Below, piece after piece: positions 22,075 through 30,957 of a stretch of 36,023 bases of DNA. Position 1 is the stretch's first letter; every line of letters begins with the position of its first letter. Under the pieces are notes generated by a model. That model saw only the letters and a program-made list of their open reading frames with translations, had not been told where the DNA came from and searched no databases. Made by a program: the position numbers and the translations under genes. Source of the stretch: an uncultured Lachnospiraceae bacterium. GTDB lineage: Bacteria > Bacillota > Clostridia > Lachnospirales > Lachnospiraceae. Location of the stretch: NCBI GenBank assembly GCA_947575805.1, contig CANPOY010000031.1:1-36023 (forward strand). The letters are read 5' to 3'.

Positions 22075-22128
22075 AACGTTTCCTCCTTATTCGGACATCT
22101 TCTGCACCTAACTCTGCCCCCTGCGGTC

Positions 22129-22134
22129 ATTGTA
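22129..22134 (-). promoter_or_regulatory. Extended -10 promoter for the cytidylate-kinase-like gene
   Basis: Minus strand TGTGGTACAAT: TACAAT with a TG one base upstream, about 55 bases before the ATG. No consensus -35 is seen. Confidence 0.45.
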
Positions 22135-22188
22135 CCACAATTATTGCGCCGCTGCCATAGCAATTACCGGAAAGTTCTGTCCTCTGCG

Positions 22189-25100
22189 TTACCCCAGCAG
22201 CTCCAGAAGCTCTTCCCTGCTGAAGCTGCCGCTGCCAATTTCCTCGGCATTCAGCATCTGGTCGGCAAGCTCCTTCTTTTTTTCCTGCAGCTGCATAATC
22301 TTTTCTTCTATGGTACCCTTGGCGATCAGCTTATACACATTGACCACGTTTTCCTGCCCGATGCGGTGGGTACGGTCCGTGGCCTGATTCTGTACTGCCA
22401 GATTCCACCAGGGATCATAATGGATGACAATGTCCGCCGCCGTCAGGTTCAGACCTGTCCCTCCGGCTCTTAAGGAAATACAGAACACACTGGTATCGTC
22501 TGTCTGAAAGCTTTCCACCAGCCTCCTGCGCTCCTCCTTACTGGTAGCCCCTGTCAAAATAAAATAAGAAATGCCTTCTTTCCTGAATTCATCGCAAATC
22601 CTGTCCAGCATCGTTGTAAACTGAGAAAATAAAAGAATCTTATGCCCGCCACTGACCGCGTTCTGTACAATATCCAGACATAGTCTGGTTTTTGCCGACT
22701 CGCCCCTGTAATTCTCATACAGCAGCTCCGGATCGCAGCAAAGCTGACGCAGCTTCGTAAGTTCAGCCAGAATCTGGATCTTCCCTTTTCTGAATTCTTC
22801 CTCCGACTCCTGATCCAGAGTCAGTCGCAATCTTTGTACATGGGCATTATAGAGCTCCTGCTGTTCACCTTCCAGGCGGGCATACAGATTTTCCTCCAGC
22901 TTGTCCGGCAGATCTGTCAGGACATCTTTTTTTAATCTGCGGAGCACAAAGGGCCTGATCATTTTCTGAAGCCGCTTTCTTGCCCGCTCGTCCTGATTTT
23001 GCACAATTGGTGCTTCATAGTCGTTTCGGAAATGACTGTAGGAGTACAGATAGCCCGGCATCAGATAGTCAAAAATACTCCAAAGCTCACTAAGCCTGTT
23101 TTCAATGGGTGTGCCGGTCAGTGCCAGTTTAAATCCCGCCTTTACTTCCTTTACGGCCCTGGCCGCCTGCGTATTATAATTCTTGATATACTGAGCCTCA
23201 TCAATTACCTGTACCGCAAAGGTATGCGGCTGATAAAGCTCCAGGTCACGCTTCAGGAGATCATAGGAGGTAACCAGGATTTCCCCCGGCCTGCAGTCCT
23301 CCAGCAGGCTCTGCCGCTCCTGTATACTTCCTGTTATCATTTTAACCGGCAGCTTAGGAGCAAACCGGTTAATCTCACTGTTCCAGTTGTATACCAGGGA
23401 CGCCGGACATACAATCAGGGCCAGGGGCTGCCCTGCAGACTCCGCCTCCGTTGTCTCGGCAAGAAGAAGAGCAATTACCTGCAAGGTCTTTCCCAGGCCC
23501 ATATCATCAGCAAGAATCCCGCCAAAGCCATTATGCTTAAGAGTCTTCAGCCACAAAAAGCCTTTCTTCTGGTATTCCCGAAGCACCTCCGCAAGGGACA
23601 GGGGCAGTTCGAAATCATTGTCCTCCACTGTTTTCATGTTCCGGACTAAGGAACGAAACTCCCGGTTTCGCTCCACCCCCAGCGCGGTCCACTCTCTGGC
23701 TTCCGCGTCCAAATACAATGCCCGGTATTTCGGAAGCTTGATACTGCCACTTTTGATCTGCCCGTCGCTTAATCCCAGCCCTTCCTTCAGCTCCAGCAGC
23801 GCCCCGATAGCCTCCCCTTCCATATTAATGAATTCGCCACTCTTTAAACGAAAGTATTTCTTTTTTCGGTCATATTTACTTAAGATCTCCAGCAGCTCCT
23901 CCGTGGAAAGATCCTGCGCTGTCATAGTAAGCTCCAGAAGATCGCCGGAAAGGGACACTCCCACGGAAGGCCGCGGCGCAGAGGTAACTTTTATCTGCTT
24001 CAGGGCATCCGAAATAAACACCTCTCCCAGCGTCTGAAACTCCGGAATTCCTCTGGTGAGCAGCTCATAGGCCATGTCATTATCATCAAATAGCTCCAGT
24101 CGTCCCAGCTCTTCATCATACTTATTAAAATAAAGCTTCACCTGCTGTCCCACCTGTATTTCCCTAACCGCATCCCGTGCCGAAGTTATCCCGGAGCCCT
24201 GCAGCAGGTCATAAACATCCTCGCCATAAACCGCATAAATCTTACAGGTATAAACATCTGTCCAGGGAGCATCCAGGTAAATTCGGAAGGAAACCTCCTT
24301 TACGCCGTATTCTTCCTTATCAAAAGAAATATAATCCGGCGTAAAAAGCTGCTCCAGCGAAGGAAGCACCTCACGGCAAAAGGACGGTACGTCCCTGTCC
24401 GCTACAAACAATGGCTTCCCCGCCGTTGTGTTCTGAAAGCAATCCAGAAAATCCCTTATAGAATCTTCCTCGTCTCGACCTGCCCGATATATTTTCCCAT
24501 CCAGAAAATAGAAAATATCCTTTTTTCCCCTGCAGGCTTCACAGAGATTCACGGAGACATGAATTCCCTCTTCACCTCCCCGGATCGTCAAAACCCTGGG
24601 AAGCTTCTCATCCGTCTCCTGCCACAGCTTTTCGGTCTGCCCGTACAGCGTCCCCTGAAACGGACGTCGGTCCATAACATTAATAAATTCCTCCAGCTCC
24701 GTCTCGGTGAGCGGTATCTTCCGCAGCCGGGTAGTATAGTCCGATTCAAAATAAAAGGCTTGGGAATTGACCTGCCGGTAATACTCCTGATTCCGTTCTG
24801 ACCAGTCACACACAAAGTCCAGCAGCGCCCTGCTCTCCCCGGCAAAAACCTCCCTTGCATGCACAAAGGACAGCTTCCGCCCATAAGAAAAGCTTTGGTT
24901 CTGTTTTACGGCTCTCACAAGGGTAACAATGTCCTTTACCACATATTTATGACCTTCCGCTTCCCCCACGGAAAGAGACAGCCAGGTTCCCTCCCCATCC
25001 CTTTCCAGCTCCGGAATCAACAGCATCCTGCCATAATGAGTATGTTCCGTGATCGGCAGGGTTCTCTTTAAAACTCTTTGCCGTAAAAGCCTGGACAAGC

Positions 25101-25506
25101 CGGGAGATGTCTGAGGCAGTGCCTTGTTGCTCCTCTCCGTAAAGCTCCTGTAGGCAAGCTGTTGTCCGATTCGGGGCTGCAGCCGCTCTGTTACCTTCCT
25201 GTCTTTACAGGAATCTATATACTTCAGCGCCACGGCTGCACAGTGCTTACACATACCGTCATAATTGCGGTATGCCGCACATTGGCAGATATATTCCGCA
25301 ATGAAATCGTTATTCCAGCTGTAGGTCAGCTTCACATGATAAACCAGATTGCCGCTTCCCTGCACCAGAGCCCGAGCCTCGTCATACAGCTCATTGCTTT
25401 CCAGATGAAACTCCCTGATGCTCCCGTTTCCATACAGCTCTTCACCCCGCTGGTATATGGTATCGCCTGTTTCGTGTTTTAAAGTCATCTTTGTAAGCAT
25501 ATGCAA
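22189..25506 (-). CDS. SWIM-zinc-finger SNF2 family helicase
   Basis: A 1105-residue DNA-translocating ATPase. A SWIM zinc finger (CQCAAYRNYDGMCKHC) lies near residues 72-90. A long SNF2-associated region follows to about 620. The two-lobed SNF2 motor contains Walker A DDMGLGKT (about 664), DEAQYIKN (about 767), LTGTPIENR, then FSQFTTMLD, ISLRAGGTGLNLTAADIVIHYDPWWN and TDRTHRIGQ. Family members are chromatin-remodeller relatives of unclear role in bacteria (DNA repair, transcription recycling or phage defence have been suggested). It starts at a TTG with AAAGG six bases upstream; an ATG two codons later is the alternative. It is 11 bases downstream of an ABC exporter gene, so probably co-transcribed. 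Confidence 0.9.
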   Translation of the reverse strand: MHMLTKMTLKHETGDTIYQRGEELYGNGSIREFHLESNELYDEARALVQGSGNLVYHVKLTYSWNNDFIAEYICQCAAYRNYDGMCKHCAAVALKYIDSCKDRKVTERLQPRIGQQLAYRSFTERSNKALPQTSPGLSRLLRQRVLKRTLPITEHTHYGRMLLIPELERDGEGTWLSLSVGEAEGHKYVVKDIVTLVRAVKQNQSFSYGRKLSFVHAREVFAGESRALLDFVCDWSERNQEYYRQVNSQAFYFESDYTTRLRKIPLTETELEEFINVMDRRPFQGTLYGQTEKLWQETDEKLPRVLTIRGGEEGIHVSVNLCEACRGKKDIFYFLDGKIYRAGRDEEDSIRDFLDCFQNTTAGKPLFVADRDVPSFCREVLPSLEQLFTPDYISFDKEEYGVKEVSFRIYLDAPWTDVYTCKIYAVYGEDVYDLLQGSGITSARDAVREIQVGQQVKLYFNKYDEELGRLELFDDNDMAYELLTRGIPEFQTLGEVFISDALKQIKVTSAPRPSVGVSLSGDLLELTMTAQDLSTEELLEILSKYDRKKKYFRLKSGEFINMEGEAIGALLELKEGLGLSDGQIKSGSIKLPKYRALYLDAEAREWTALGVERNREFRSLVRNMKTVEDNDFELPLSLAEVLREYQKKGFLWLKTLKHNGFGGILADDMGLGKTLQVIALLLAETTEAESAGQPLALIVCPASLVYNWNSEINRFAPKLPVKMITGSIQERQSLLEDCRPGEILVTSYDLLKRDLELYQPHTFAVQVIDEAQYIKNYNTQAARAVKEVKAGFKLALTGTPIENRLSELWSIFDYLMPGYLYSYSHFRNDYEAPIVQNQDERARKRLQKMIRPFVLRRLKKDVLTDLPDKLEENLYARLEGEQQELYNAHVQRLRLTLDQESEEEFRKGKIQILAELTKLRQLCCDPELLYENYRGESAKTRLCLDIVQNAVSGGHKILLFSQFTTMLDRICDEFRKEGISYFILTGATSKEERRRLVESFQTDDTSVFCISLRAGGTGLNLTAADIVIHYDPWWNLAVQNQATDRTHRIGQENVVNVYKLIAKGTIEEKIMQLQEKKKELADQMLNAEEIGSGSFSREELLELLG

Positions 25507-25517
25507 TTACAGCCTTT

Positions 25518-27278
25518 CTACTTCATTTCATTAGCCATCTGATACAGATTATAATAGATTCCCTGCTTTTGCATCAGCTTCTCATGACTGCCCTCCTCGG
25601 CGATCCCGTCCTCCGTCAGCACCATAATGCGGTCGGAGCCACGGATCGTGGAAAGCCGATGGGCCACGGTCAGTGTAGTGCGTCCCTCGGAAAGCGCTGC
25701 CAGGGATTTCGCCACGGCATATTCACTTTCGTTGTCCAACGCGGAGGTAGCCTCATCCAAAATGATAATGGGAGAATCCTTCAGAAAGACTCTGGCAATA
25801 CTGATCCGCTGCTTTTGTCCTCCGGACAGCTTGACACCCCGTTCTCCGATGTATGTCTGATAACCGTCCTTCAGTTCCATGATAAAATCATGAGCTCCTG
25901 CCCTTTTTGCCGCCTCCGTCACCTCCTCCGCAGAGGCCCCCACTTTTCCGTAGACAATGTTTTCAAATACCGTACCGGAAAAAAGATAAACGTCCTGCTG
26001 TACCACACCGATATTTCGGCGCAGGCTCTTCAACGTCAGTTCCCTGATATTCTTACCGTCTATGTAAATATTTCCCTCCGTTACATCATAGAATCTGGGG
26101 ATCAGATTGCACAGCGTAGTCTTTCCGCCGCCGGATGGCCCTACCAGCGCTACCTTCTCTCCTGATCGAATACTCAGGTTCAAATGGCGGAAAACCTGAT
26201 TATGGTCGTCCGGATATTCAAAGCTCACATCCTCAAACACAATATTTCCATCGGGCTGCACCAGATCTACCGCTCCCGGCTCGTCAAAAATATCAATGTC
26301 CGCGTCGATAATCTCCAGAAAACGCTCTATGCCCGTCATGCCCCGCTGAAATTGCTCTGCAAATTCAATAATCCTTCGAATCGTGGCAATAAATGTGGTT
26401 ACATACATGATGTAAGCCACCAGATCGCTGGGGTAAATAGCTCCGTTCATCACAAACAGGCCTCCCACCACCAGAGTTGCCAGATACATAATCCCGTCGA
26501 ACAGCCGGGTAGAACAGTGGAACAGCCCCATGTACCGGTAGCCATGTTTTTTGATCCGGTACAGTTTTTGGTTGTCCTGCTCAAATTTCTCATTTTCAAT
26601 ATCTTCGTTTGCGAAGGCCTTGACTACCTTCTGCCCTAAAAGGCTGTCCTCGATGCGGGCGTTCAGCTCACCGATCTGAACCCTCTGCTGCTTAAACAGT
26701 GCCCGGAGCCGTAAATTCAGCTTTCCGCAGACTATGGTCATGACAGGAATAATACAGAAAATGATTATCGTCAGCGGCACATTGATGGAGCAAAGGATAA
26801 TGAAGGATGCAACTCCTTTGATGCCGGCAATGAAAAATTCTTCCGGACAGTGATGGGCAAATTCCGTCACATCAAACAGATCATTGGTGATGCGCCCCAT
26901 GATCTGACCCACTTTAGTATTGTTGTAGTAGGTATTGGAGAGCTTCTGCAAGTGTGCATAGGCATCCCTCCGCATATCCGTCTCCATATCCACACCCATG
27001 ACATGCCCCGTATAGGACATGTAGTAATAGGCCGCCACATCTATCAGTCTCAGCACCAGGTATAAAATACCCAGCCTGGCAATAATTCCCACTGTGAGAA
27101 GCGCAATGTCCTGTGTGGCCTGATTGGTAATAAATCGAATTATCAGAGGCAGTACGATCTCACAGATCGTAGTCAGCGCCGCACAGAACAGATCCATGCA
27201 CAAAACCTTTGCATGTCTTCTGTAGTATGGAAGAAACCGTTTTATCAGTTGGCCGGACGTATATTTTCTTTCGCTCAT
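25518..27278 (-). CDS. ABC exporter, fused permease/ATPase half-transporter
   Basis: A 586-residue half-transporter that should work as a homo- or heterodimer. Six membrane helices occupy about residues 15-310. The ATPase has Walker A GPSGGGKTT (about 379), the Q-loop VVQQDVYLFSGT, signature LSGGQKQR and Walker B PIIILDEATSALD with catalytic Glu, and the H-loop TVAHRLSTI. All motifs look competent. The ATG at 27278 has GAGG six bases upstream; the extension to 27311 would start at TTG. Its substrate is unknown. It follows the SGNH esterase gene by 29 bases on the same strand, but there is no obvious functional link to pectin use. Confidence 0.92.
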   Translation of the reverse strand: MSERKYTSGQLIKRFLPYYRRHAKVLCMDLFCAALTTICEIVLPLIIRFITNQATQDIALLTVGIIARLGILYLVLRLIDVAAYYYMSYTGHVMGVDMETDMRRDAYAHLQKLSNTYYNNTKVGQIMGRITNDLFDVTEFAHHCPEEFFIAGIKGVASFIILCSINVPLTIIIFCIIPVMTIVCGKLNLRLRALFKQQRVQIGELNARIEDSLLGQKVVKAFANEDIENEKFEQDNQKLYRIKKHGYRYMGLFHCSTRLFDGIMYLATLVVGGLFVMNGAIYPSDLVAYIMYVTTFIATIRRIIEFAEQFQRGMTGIERFLEIIDADIDIFDEPGAVDLVQPDGNIVFEDVSFEYPDDHNQVFRHLNLSIRSGEKVALVGPSGGGKTTLCNLIPRFYDVTEGNIYIDGKNIRELTLKSLRRNIGVVQQDVYLFSGTVFENIVYGKVGASAEEVTEAAKRAGAHDFIMELKDGYQTYIGERGVKLSGGQKQRISIARVFLKDSPIIILDEATSALDNESEYAVAKSLAALSEGRTTLTVAHRLSTIRGSDRIMVLTEDGIAEEGSHEKLMQKQGIYYNLYQMANEMK

Positions 27279-27307
27279 TTCTAACCTCTTTACCAAACAG
27301 GCCGCCG

Positions 27308-27991
27308 TCAAAAGTCTAAAAGCAGCTCTGCATAAATTCCTCCGAGCTCCTTTAATCCGGCCGCAATCAAACCCGCAAAATGCGCTGCTCCGTCATGACG
27401 CAGGTGGGTGTTATCCCTGCTCTCCGCCGGATGCTCCGGGTAATAACCCTCCGAAAAATACATATACCAGCCCCGGCTTCTCTCTTCGCCGGCCTTTTCC
27501 AGTTCACGGCGGCTCATGGTATAGAGATCTATTAACGGCACCTGAAATCTCTCCGCCGCCTCTTTCATTCCTTCCACATATTCCAGGTGCTCCCCGGGGC
27601 CCAGGTGCCATTCGTCGATAAAGCATCTGCGCTCCAGCGGTGTAATCAGCACCGGATACGCCCCTTTATCCCTGGCCGTGCGAATAAAAATTCCCAGATT
27701 GTGGATAAAGGAAGAATGGGGCTCCGTATACCGTGCCGGATCCTGTGCCTTTTCATCGTTATGGCCAAACTGAATAAACAGTAAGTCGCCTTCCCCGATC
27801 TGTTCCTTTATGGCTTCCAGCCTTCCCTCGTCTATAAAACTCTTTGTGCTGCGCCCATTCACCGCATGGTTGCATACACGATATTCCTGTCTGATATAAA
27901 TCGGAAATACCTGGCCGATTCCGTTCTGAGGATAGGTTGTGCAGTCATTTGTCTGTACCGTGGAGTCACCCGCCCAAAAAATCCTGTTCAT
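27308..27991 (-). CDS. SGNH-type rhamnogalacturonan acetylesterase-like hydrolase
   Basis: A 227-residue SGNH/GDSL hydrolase. Block I is WAGDSTVQ with the nucleophile Ser near residue 9. The Gly block NHAVNGRSTKSF and the Asn block FIQFGHNDEK follow, and the block V Asp/His pair is DNTHLRHDGAAHF. The pattern matches RhgT/YesT-type rhamnogalacturonan acetylesterases, which deacetylate pectin oligomers. No signal peptide is seen, so it acts in the cytoplasm. The ATG at 27991 is preceded by AAAGGAGGAG. The open frame upstream to 28123 contains a promoter-like region and is not conserved-looking. It is the last enzyme gene of the pectin block. Confidence 0.87.
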   Translation of the reverse strand: MNRIFWAGDSTVQTNDCTTYPQNGIGQVFPIYIRQEYRVCNHAVNGRSTKSFIDEGRLEAIKEQIGEGDLLFIQFGHNDEKAQDPARYTEPHSSFIHNLGIFIRTARDKGAYPVLITPLERRCFIDEWHLGPGEHLEYVEGMKEAAERFQVPLIDLYTMSRRELEKAGEERSRGWYMYFSEGYYPEHPAESRDNTHLRHDGAAHFAGLIAAGLKELGGIYAELLLDF

Positions 27992-28058
27992 CGATTTACT
28001 CTCCTCCTTTAAATAGAAATGTATCCAGACCCATTCTGAAAACCATAATTCCCATGAC

Positions 28059-28086
28059 CGGATATGATATACCATACACCTGTCAA
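28059..28086 (-). promoter_or_regulatory. Weak internal promoter before the SGNH esterase
   Basis: A perfect TTGACA (28081-28086) is followed 16 bases later only by TATCCG. A near-palindromic TATGGTATATCATA lies between. The 138-base gap (27992-28129) has no other feature. Transcription may restart here. Confidence 0.3.
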
Positions 28087-28129
28087 TCCTAAAATGCAAG
28101 AAAGAAGACATTATTATTACCATAATGCG

Positions 28130-29671
28130 TTATATTTTTTCAAATACAAAATAATCCGCCCGGATTCTGCCATCCTGCCTGCCCTGCTCGTTCAGCGCAA
28201 ACAGTCCTGCCTTCACGCCCACCCAGCGCCCCGGTGTGGCCTGCACGGTTCTCCCGGCTGACTGAAAATGCTCTCCGTCTGTACTGACTTCAAAGGAGAC
28301 TTCTTCCGCCCTTTTTACCCGCATACGGAAATACATTTGCTCCGCTGCCGAAAGCTCCTGTGTCTCCCTGGCCTCATTGGCCTTATCCAAATTTCCGGTT
28401 CTCTGCTGCAGAATGAGCTTCCCGCCCCTTTTGCATACAGCAAGAGCTGTATAACACCCCCCCAGGGACACCATTCCTGCCACATCACCTTCCGCCATCT
28501 GTCCGAAATGGAGGCAGGCTGTAATTTGAAATTCCGGCGCCGGCCACTTTTGAAGCAGCAGATTGCTCACATCACAGAGCTGTGCAGCCTCCTCCGCAGG
28601 CTGGGCATACAATGTCAGCCTCCCTTCTTCGAGACTGTACCAGTCCTTCCTGTGATTTCCGTTCCACTGCCACTGCAGCCCCAGCTCCGCCCCTTCAAAA
28701 AAGTCGCTGTCCTCCGGTGCATCAGGGGGACAGACACAGCCTGTCTCCGGCTTCCTGTGACGAAGTACAGGTTCTCCGCGGCCGCCCGCATCATTCACGC
28801 CGATAACCGGCCAGTCATCCTCCCAACGCATAGGCTGCAGGTGAATAATCCTCCCAGCGTTTCCTACATCCTGAAAGTGCAGGAACCAATCCTCTCCGGA
28901 GGGTGTATCCACCCACGCCCCCTGGTGAGGTCCGTTTACAGGAGAGCTTCCCTGATGCAGCACAATCCTTTCCTCATAAGGGCCGTAAATATTTCTGGCA
29001 CGCAGTACGGTCTGCCAGCCCTCCTTTACTCCCCCCGCCGGTGCAAATATGTAATAGTACCCGTTCCGCTTGTACAGTTTGGGTCCCTCAATGGTGGGCT
29101 GGGTGGTATGACCGTCATAGACGAACCGACCGTCGTCCAACACGCCGGAACAATCCGGTTCTATAGGGGAAATGTAAAGATAGCTCTTGAAGCCGATGCG
29201 GCTTCGGGCAAAGGCATTCACCATATATGCCTTTCCGTCCTCGTCCCAGAAGGGACAGGGATCAATCCAGCCCACTGTCTTCTTAATAAACTCCGGCTCG
29301 CTCCACCTTCCCCAGGGATCCTCCGTCCGGCACACCACAATCCCTTCGTCCGGCAGCGGAATGAACGCATAGTAAATGCCCTCATGAAAGCGGATGGCAG
29401 GCGCCCATGCCCCGCAGCCGTGCCTGACCTCTTCGTATCCCGCATAGGGAAAATTTTCTATAATATAATTTATTACCTTCCAGTTTACAAGATCCTTCGA
29501 GTGCAGCAGCGGCACCGCCGGCGTATTGCAAAAGCTGGAAGCTATCATAAAATAATCTTCTCCTACCCTGATTGCATCCGGATCCGAATAGTCCGTGTAC
29601 AAAACCGGGTTGCTGTAAGTGCCGTCTCCCTGATCCGCTATCCACATTTTTTTAATCTGTGCCTTGTCCAT
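28130..29671 (-). CDS. Glycoside hydrolase family 43 (GH43_12-like) enzyme with C-terminal beta-sandwich
   Basis: A 513-residue intracellular arabinofuranosidase/xylosidase-type enzyme. The five-bladed propeller (about 15-320) shows the GH43 triad: base Asp30 (SDPD), pKa modulator Asp137 (WIDPCPFWDEDG) and acid Glu195 (TIEGPKLY). Residues about 330-510 form the DUF1349/GH43_C2 beta-sandwich found in this subgroup. No signal peptide is visible. GGGAGG lies eight bases before the ATG. It lies 17 bases after GH28, and both belong to the pectin-oligomer block, so arabinan or arabinogalactan side chains of rhamnogalacturonan are the likely substrate. Confidence 0.92.
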   Translation of the reverse strand: MDKAQIKKMWIADQGDGTYSNPVLYTDYSDPDAIRVGEDYFMIASSFCNTPAVPLLHSKDLVNWKVINYIIENFPYAGYEEVRHGCGAWAPAIRFHEGIYYAFIPLPDEGIVVCRTEDPWGRWSEPEFIKKTVGWIDPCPFWDEDGKAYMVNAFARSRIGFKSYLYISPIEPDCSGVLDDGRFVYDGHTTQPTIEGPKLYKRNGYYYIFAPAGGVKEGWQTVLRARNIYGPYEERIVLHQGSSPVNGPHQGAWVDTPSGEDWFLHFQDVGNAGRIIHLQPMRWEDDWPVIGVNDAGGRGEPVLRHRKPETGCVCPPDAPEDSDFFEGAELGLQWQWNGNHRKDWYSLEEGRLTLYAQPAEEAAQLCDVSNLLLQKWPAPEFQITACLHFGQMAEGDVAGMVSLGGCYTALAVCKRGGKLILQQRTGNLDKANEARETQELSAAEQMYFRMRVKRAEEVSFEVSTDGEHFQSAGRTVQATPGRWVGVKAGLFALNEQGRQDGRIRADYFVFEKI

Positions 29672-29688
29672 GCCATAATCCTCCCTTG

Positions 29689-30957
29689 TTATTGTTCTGT
29701 GTAATCCACCGATTCGTCCACGTTCCAGGGCTCCCCGCCTCCCGCGGAATTCTGATAATTCTGCACCCTGACATTTCGGAACACCACATTCCTGGCATTG
29801 CGCATATAAATTCCCTCCCGGGACATTGCGGGAATATCCTCCATCATACCCGGATACCCGCTTTCTGCTCCTTCTTTCATATGTATGCTGCAGTCGGAAA
29901 TCACCACATTTTCCACCGGCATCTCCGGCAGCCCATAAAAAAAGCCCGCCGCCGCGGAGGCATCGGTGACCATACAGCCCTGAATCTGGATGTTACGGAT
30001 AGACGGGGTGGAATTGTCCGCCTCGTGGGCAAATTTATCCTTATAACTGCCGCCGTTCATACCGCATCTGTAGTACATATTAAACACAAAGGGACACAGA
30101 ACCCGGTCCATAATCACATTGGAAATCAAAATGCTTTCCATGGCGCCGCCTCTTCCTCTCCTGGTCTTTACCCGGATTCCCCGGTCCGTGTCCTGAAAAA
30201 CGCAGTTGGAAATCACCACGTTGCGCACTCCGCCGCTCATTTCACTTCCAATCACCACGCCGCCGTGCCCGTGCACCATATTGCAGTTGGTTATGGCAAT
30301 ATTCTCACAGGGCATTTTTACCGGTGTATCCTCCGTACCGGATTTCAGGGTGATACAGTCGTCCCCCACGTCTACAAGGCAGTCCGTTATCCTGACATTG
30401 CAGCATCCGTCCGGGTTAATCCCATCCGTGTTTGGTGAATCTTTGGGATTTCGTATGGTTATGCCTCTTATTTCCACATCATTGCAGTACAGCGGATGAA
30501 CTGTCCAAACCGGAGAATTCACCAACTTAACATCCAGCACCTTCACATGGCTGCATCGTTCAAAGCAGACGAGAAAAGGACGGCCCTGGGGAATGTTTTT
30601 CCTGTTTTCCCACCAATAATCCCCCTGTCCGTTCAATGTCCCATAGCCGCAGAGAGTCACATTTTCCGCATCATGAGCGTAAATGCAGGGCATGGTAAGT
30701 TCTTCCTTTTTCCCTTCAAATTCCGACCGGACCACCTTATAACCCTGCCAATTCTGCAAAAACCTGATTTCCGCCCCCGCTTCCAGATATAATGTCATAT
30801 TGCTTTTTAATTCAATGGAATAGGTCTCATATATGCCGGGAGGCACCAGAATTGTCCCTCCCTGTTCACGTTCCAGTGCGGCGACGGCCTCCTCAAAGGC
30901 ACCGGTCCAGCCCCTCTCTGCGGTATAACAGGTTTCAAATTCTTTAATATTCTTCAT
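29689..30957 (-). CDS. Glycoside hydrolase family 28 (polygalacturonase-like)
   Basis: A 422-residue right-handed beta-helix enzyme. Family motifs are complete: NTDG (176-179), DD (199-200), GHG (230-232) and the Arg-x-Lys of IRVK (262-264), so it should hydrolyse galacturonan or rhamnogalacturonan linkages. No signal peptide, so it acts on imported oligomers, probably exo-wise. The ATG at 30957 lies inside the end of the ankyrin-GH43 gene (14-base overlap) with GAGGAAG four bases upstream, indicating translational coupling. A longer frame to 31035 is just overlap. Confidence 0.93.
   Translation of the reverse strand: MKNIKEFETCYTAERGWTGAFEEAVAALEREQGGTILVPPGIYETYSIELKSNMTLYLEAGAEIRFLQNWQGYKVVRSEFEGKKEELTMPCIYAHDAENVTLCGYGTLNGQGDYWWENRKNIPQGRPFLVCFERCSHVKVLDVKLVNSPVWTVHPLYCNDVEIRGITIRNPKDSPNTDGINPDGCCNVRITDCLVDVGDDCITLKSGTEDTPVKMPCENIAITNCNMVHGHGGVVIGSEMSGGVRNVVISNCVFQDTDRGIRVKTRRGRGGAMESILISNVIMDRVLCPFVFNMYYRCGMNGGSYKDKFAHEADNSTPSIRNIQIQGCMVTDASAAAGFFYGLPEMPVENVVISDCSIHMKEGAESGYPGMMEDIPAMSREGIYMRNARNVVFRNVRVQNYQNSAGGGEPWNVDESVDYTEQ

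Noticed and set aside
22189..25506. Part of a known anti-phage defence system (SNF2 helicase)
   Set aside because: The neighbours are an ABC exporter and a kinase-like gene; no nuclease, methylase or other defence partner is present in the window.
28268..29704. A 478-codon plus-strand open frame opposite GH43
   Set aside because: It lies fully antisense to a gene with complete catalytic motifs, and its translation is Pro/Arg/His-rich shadow sequence.
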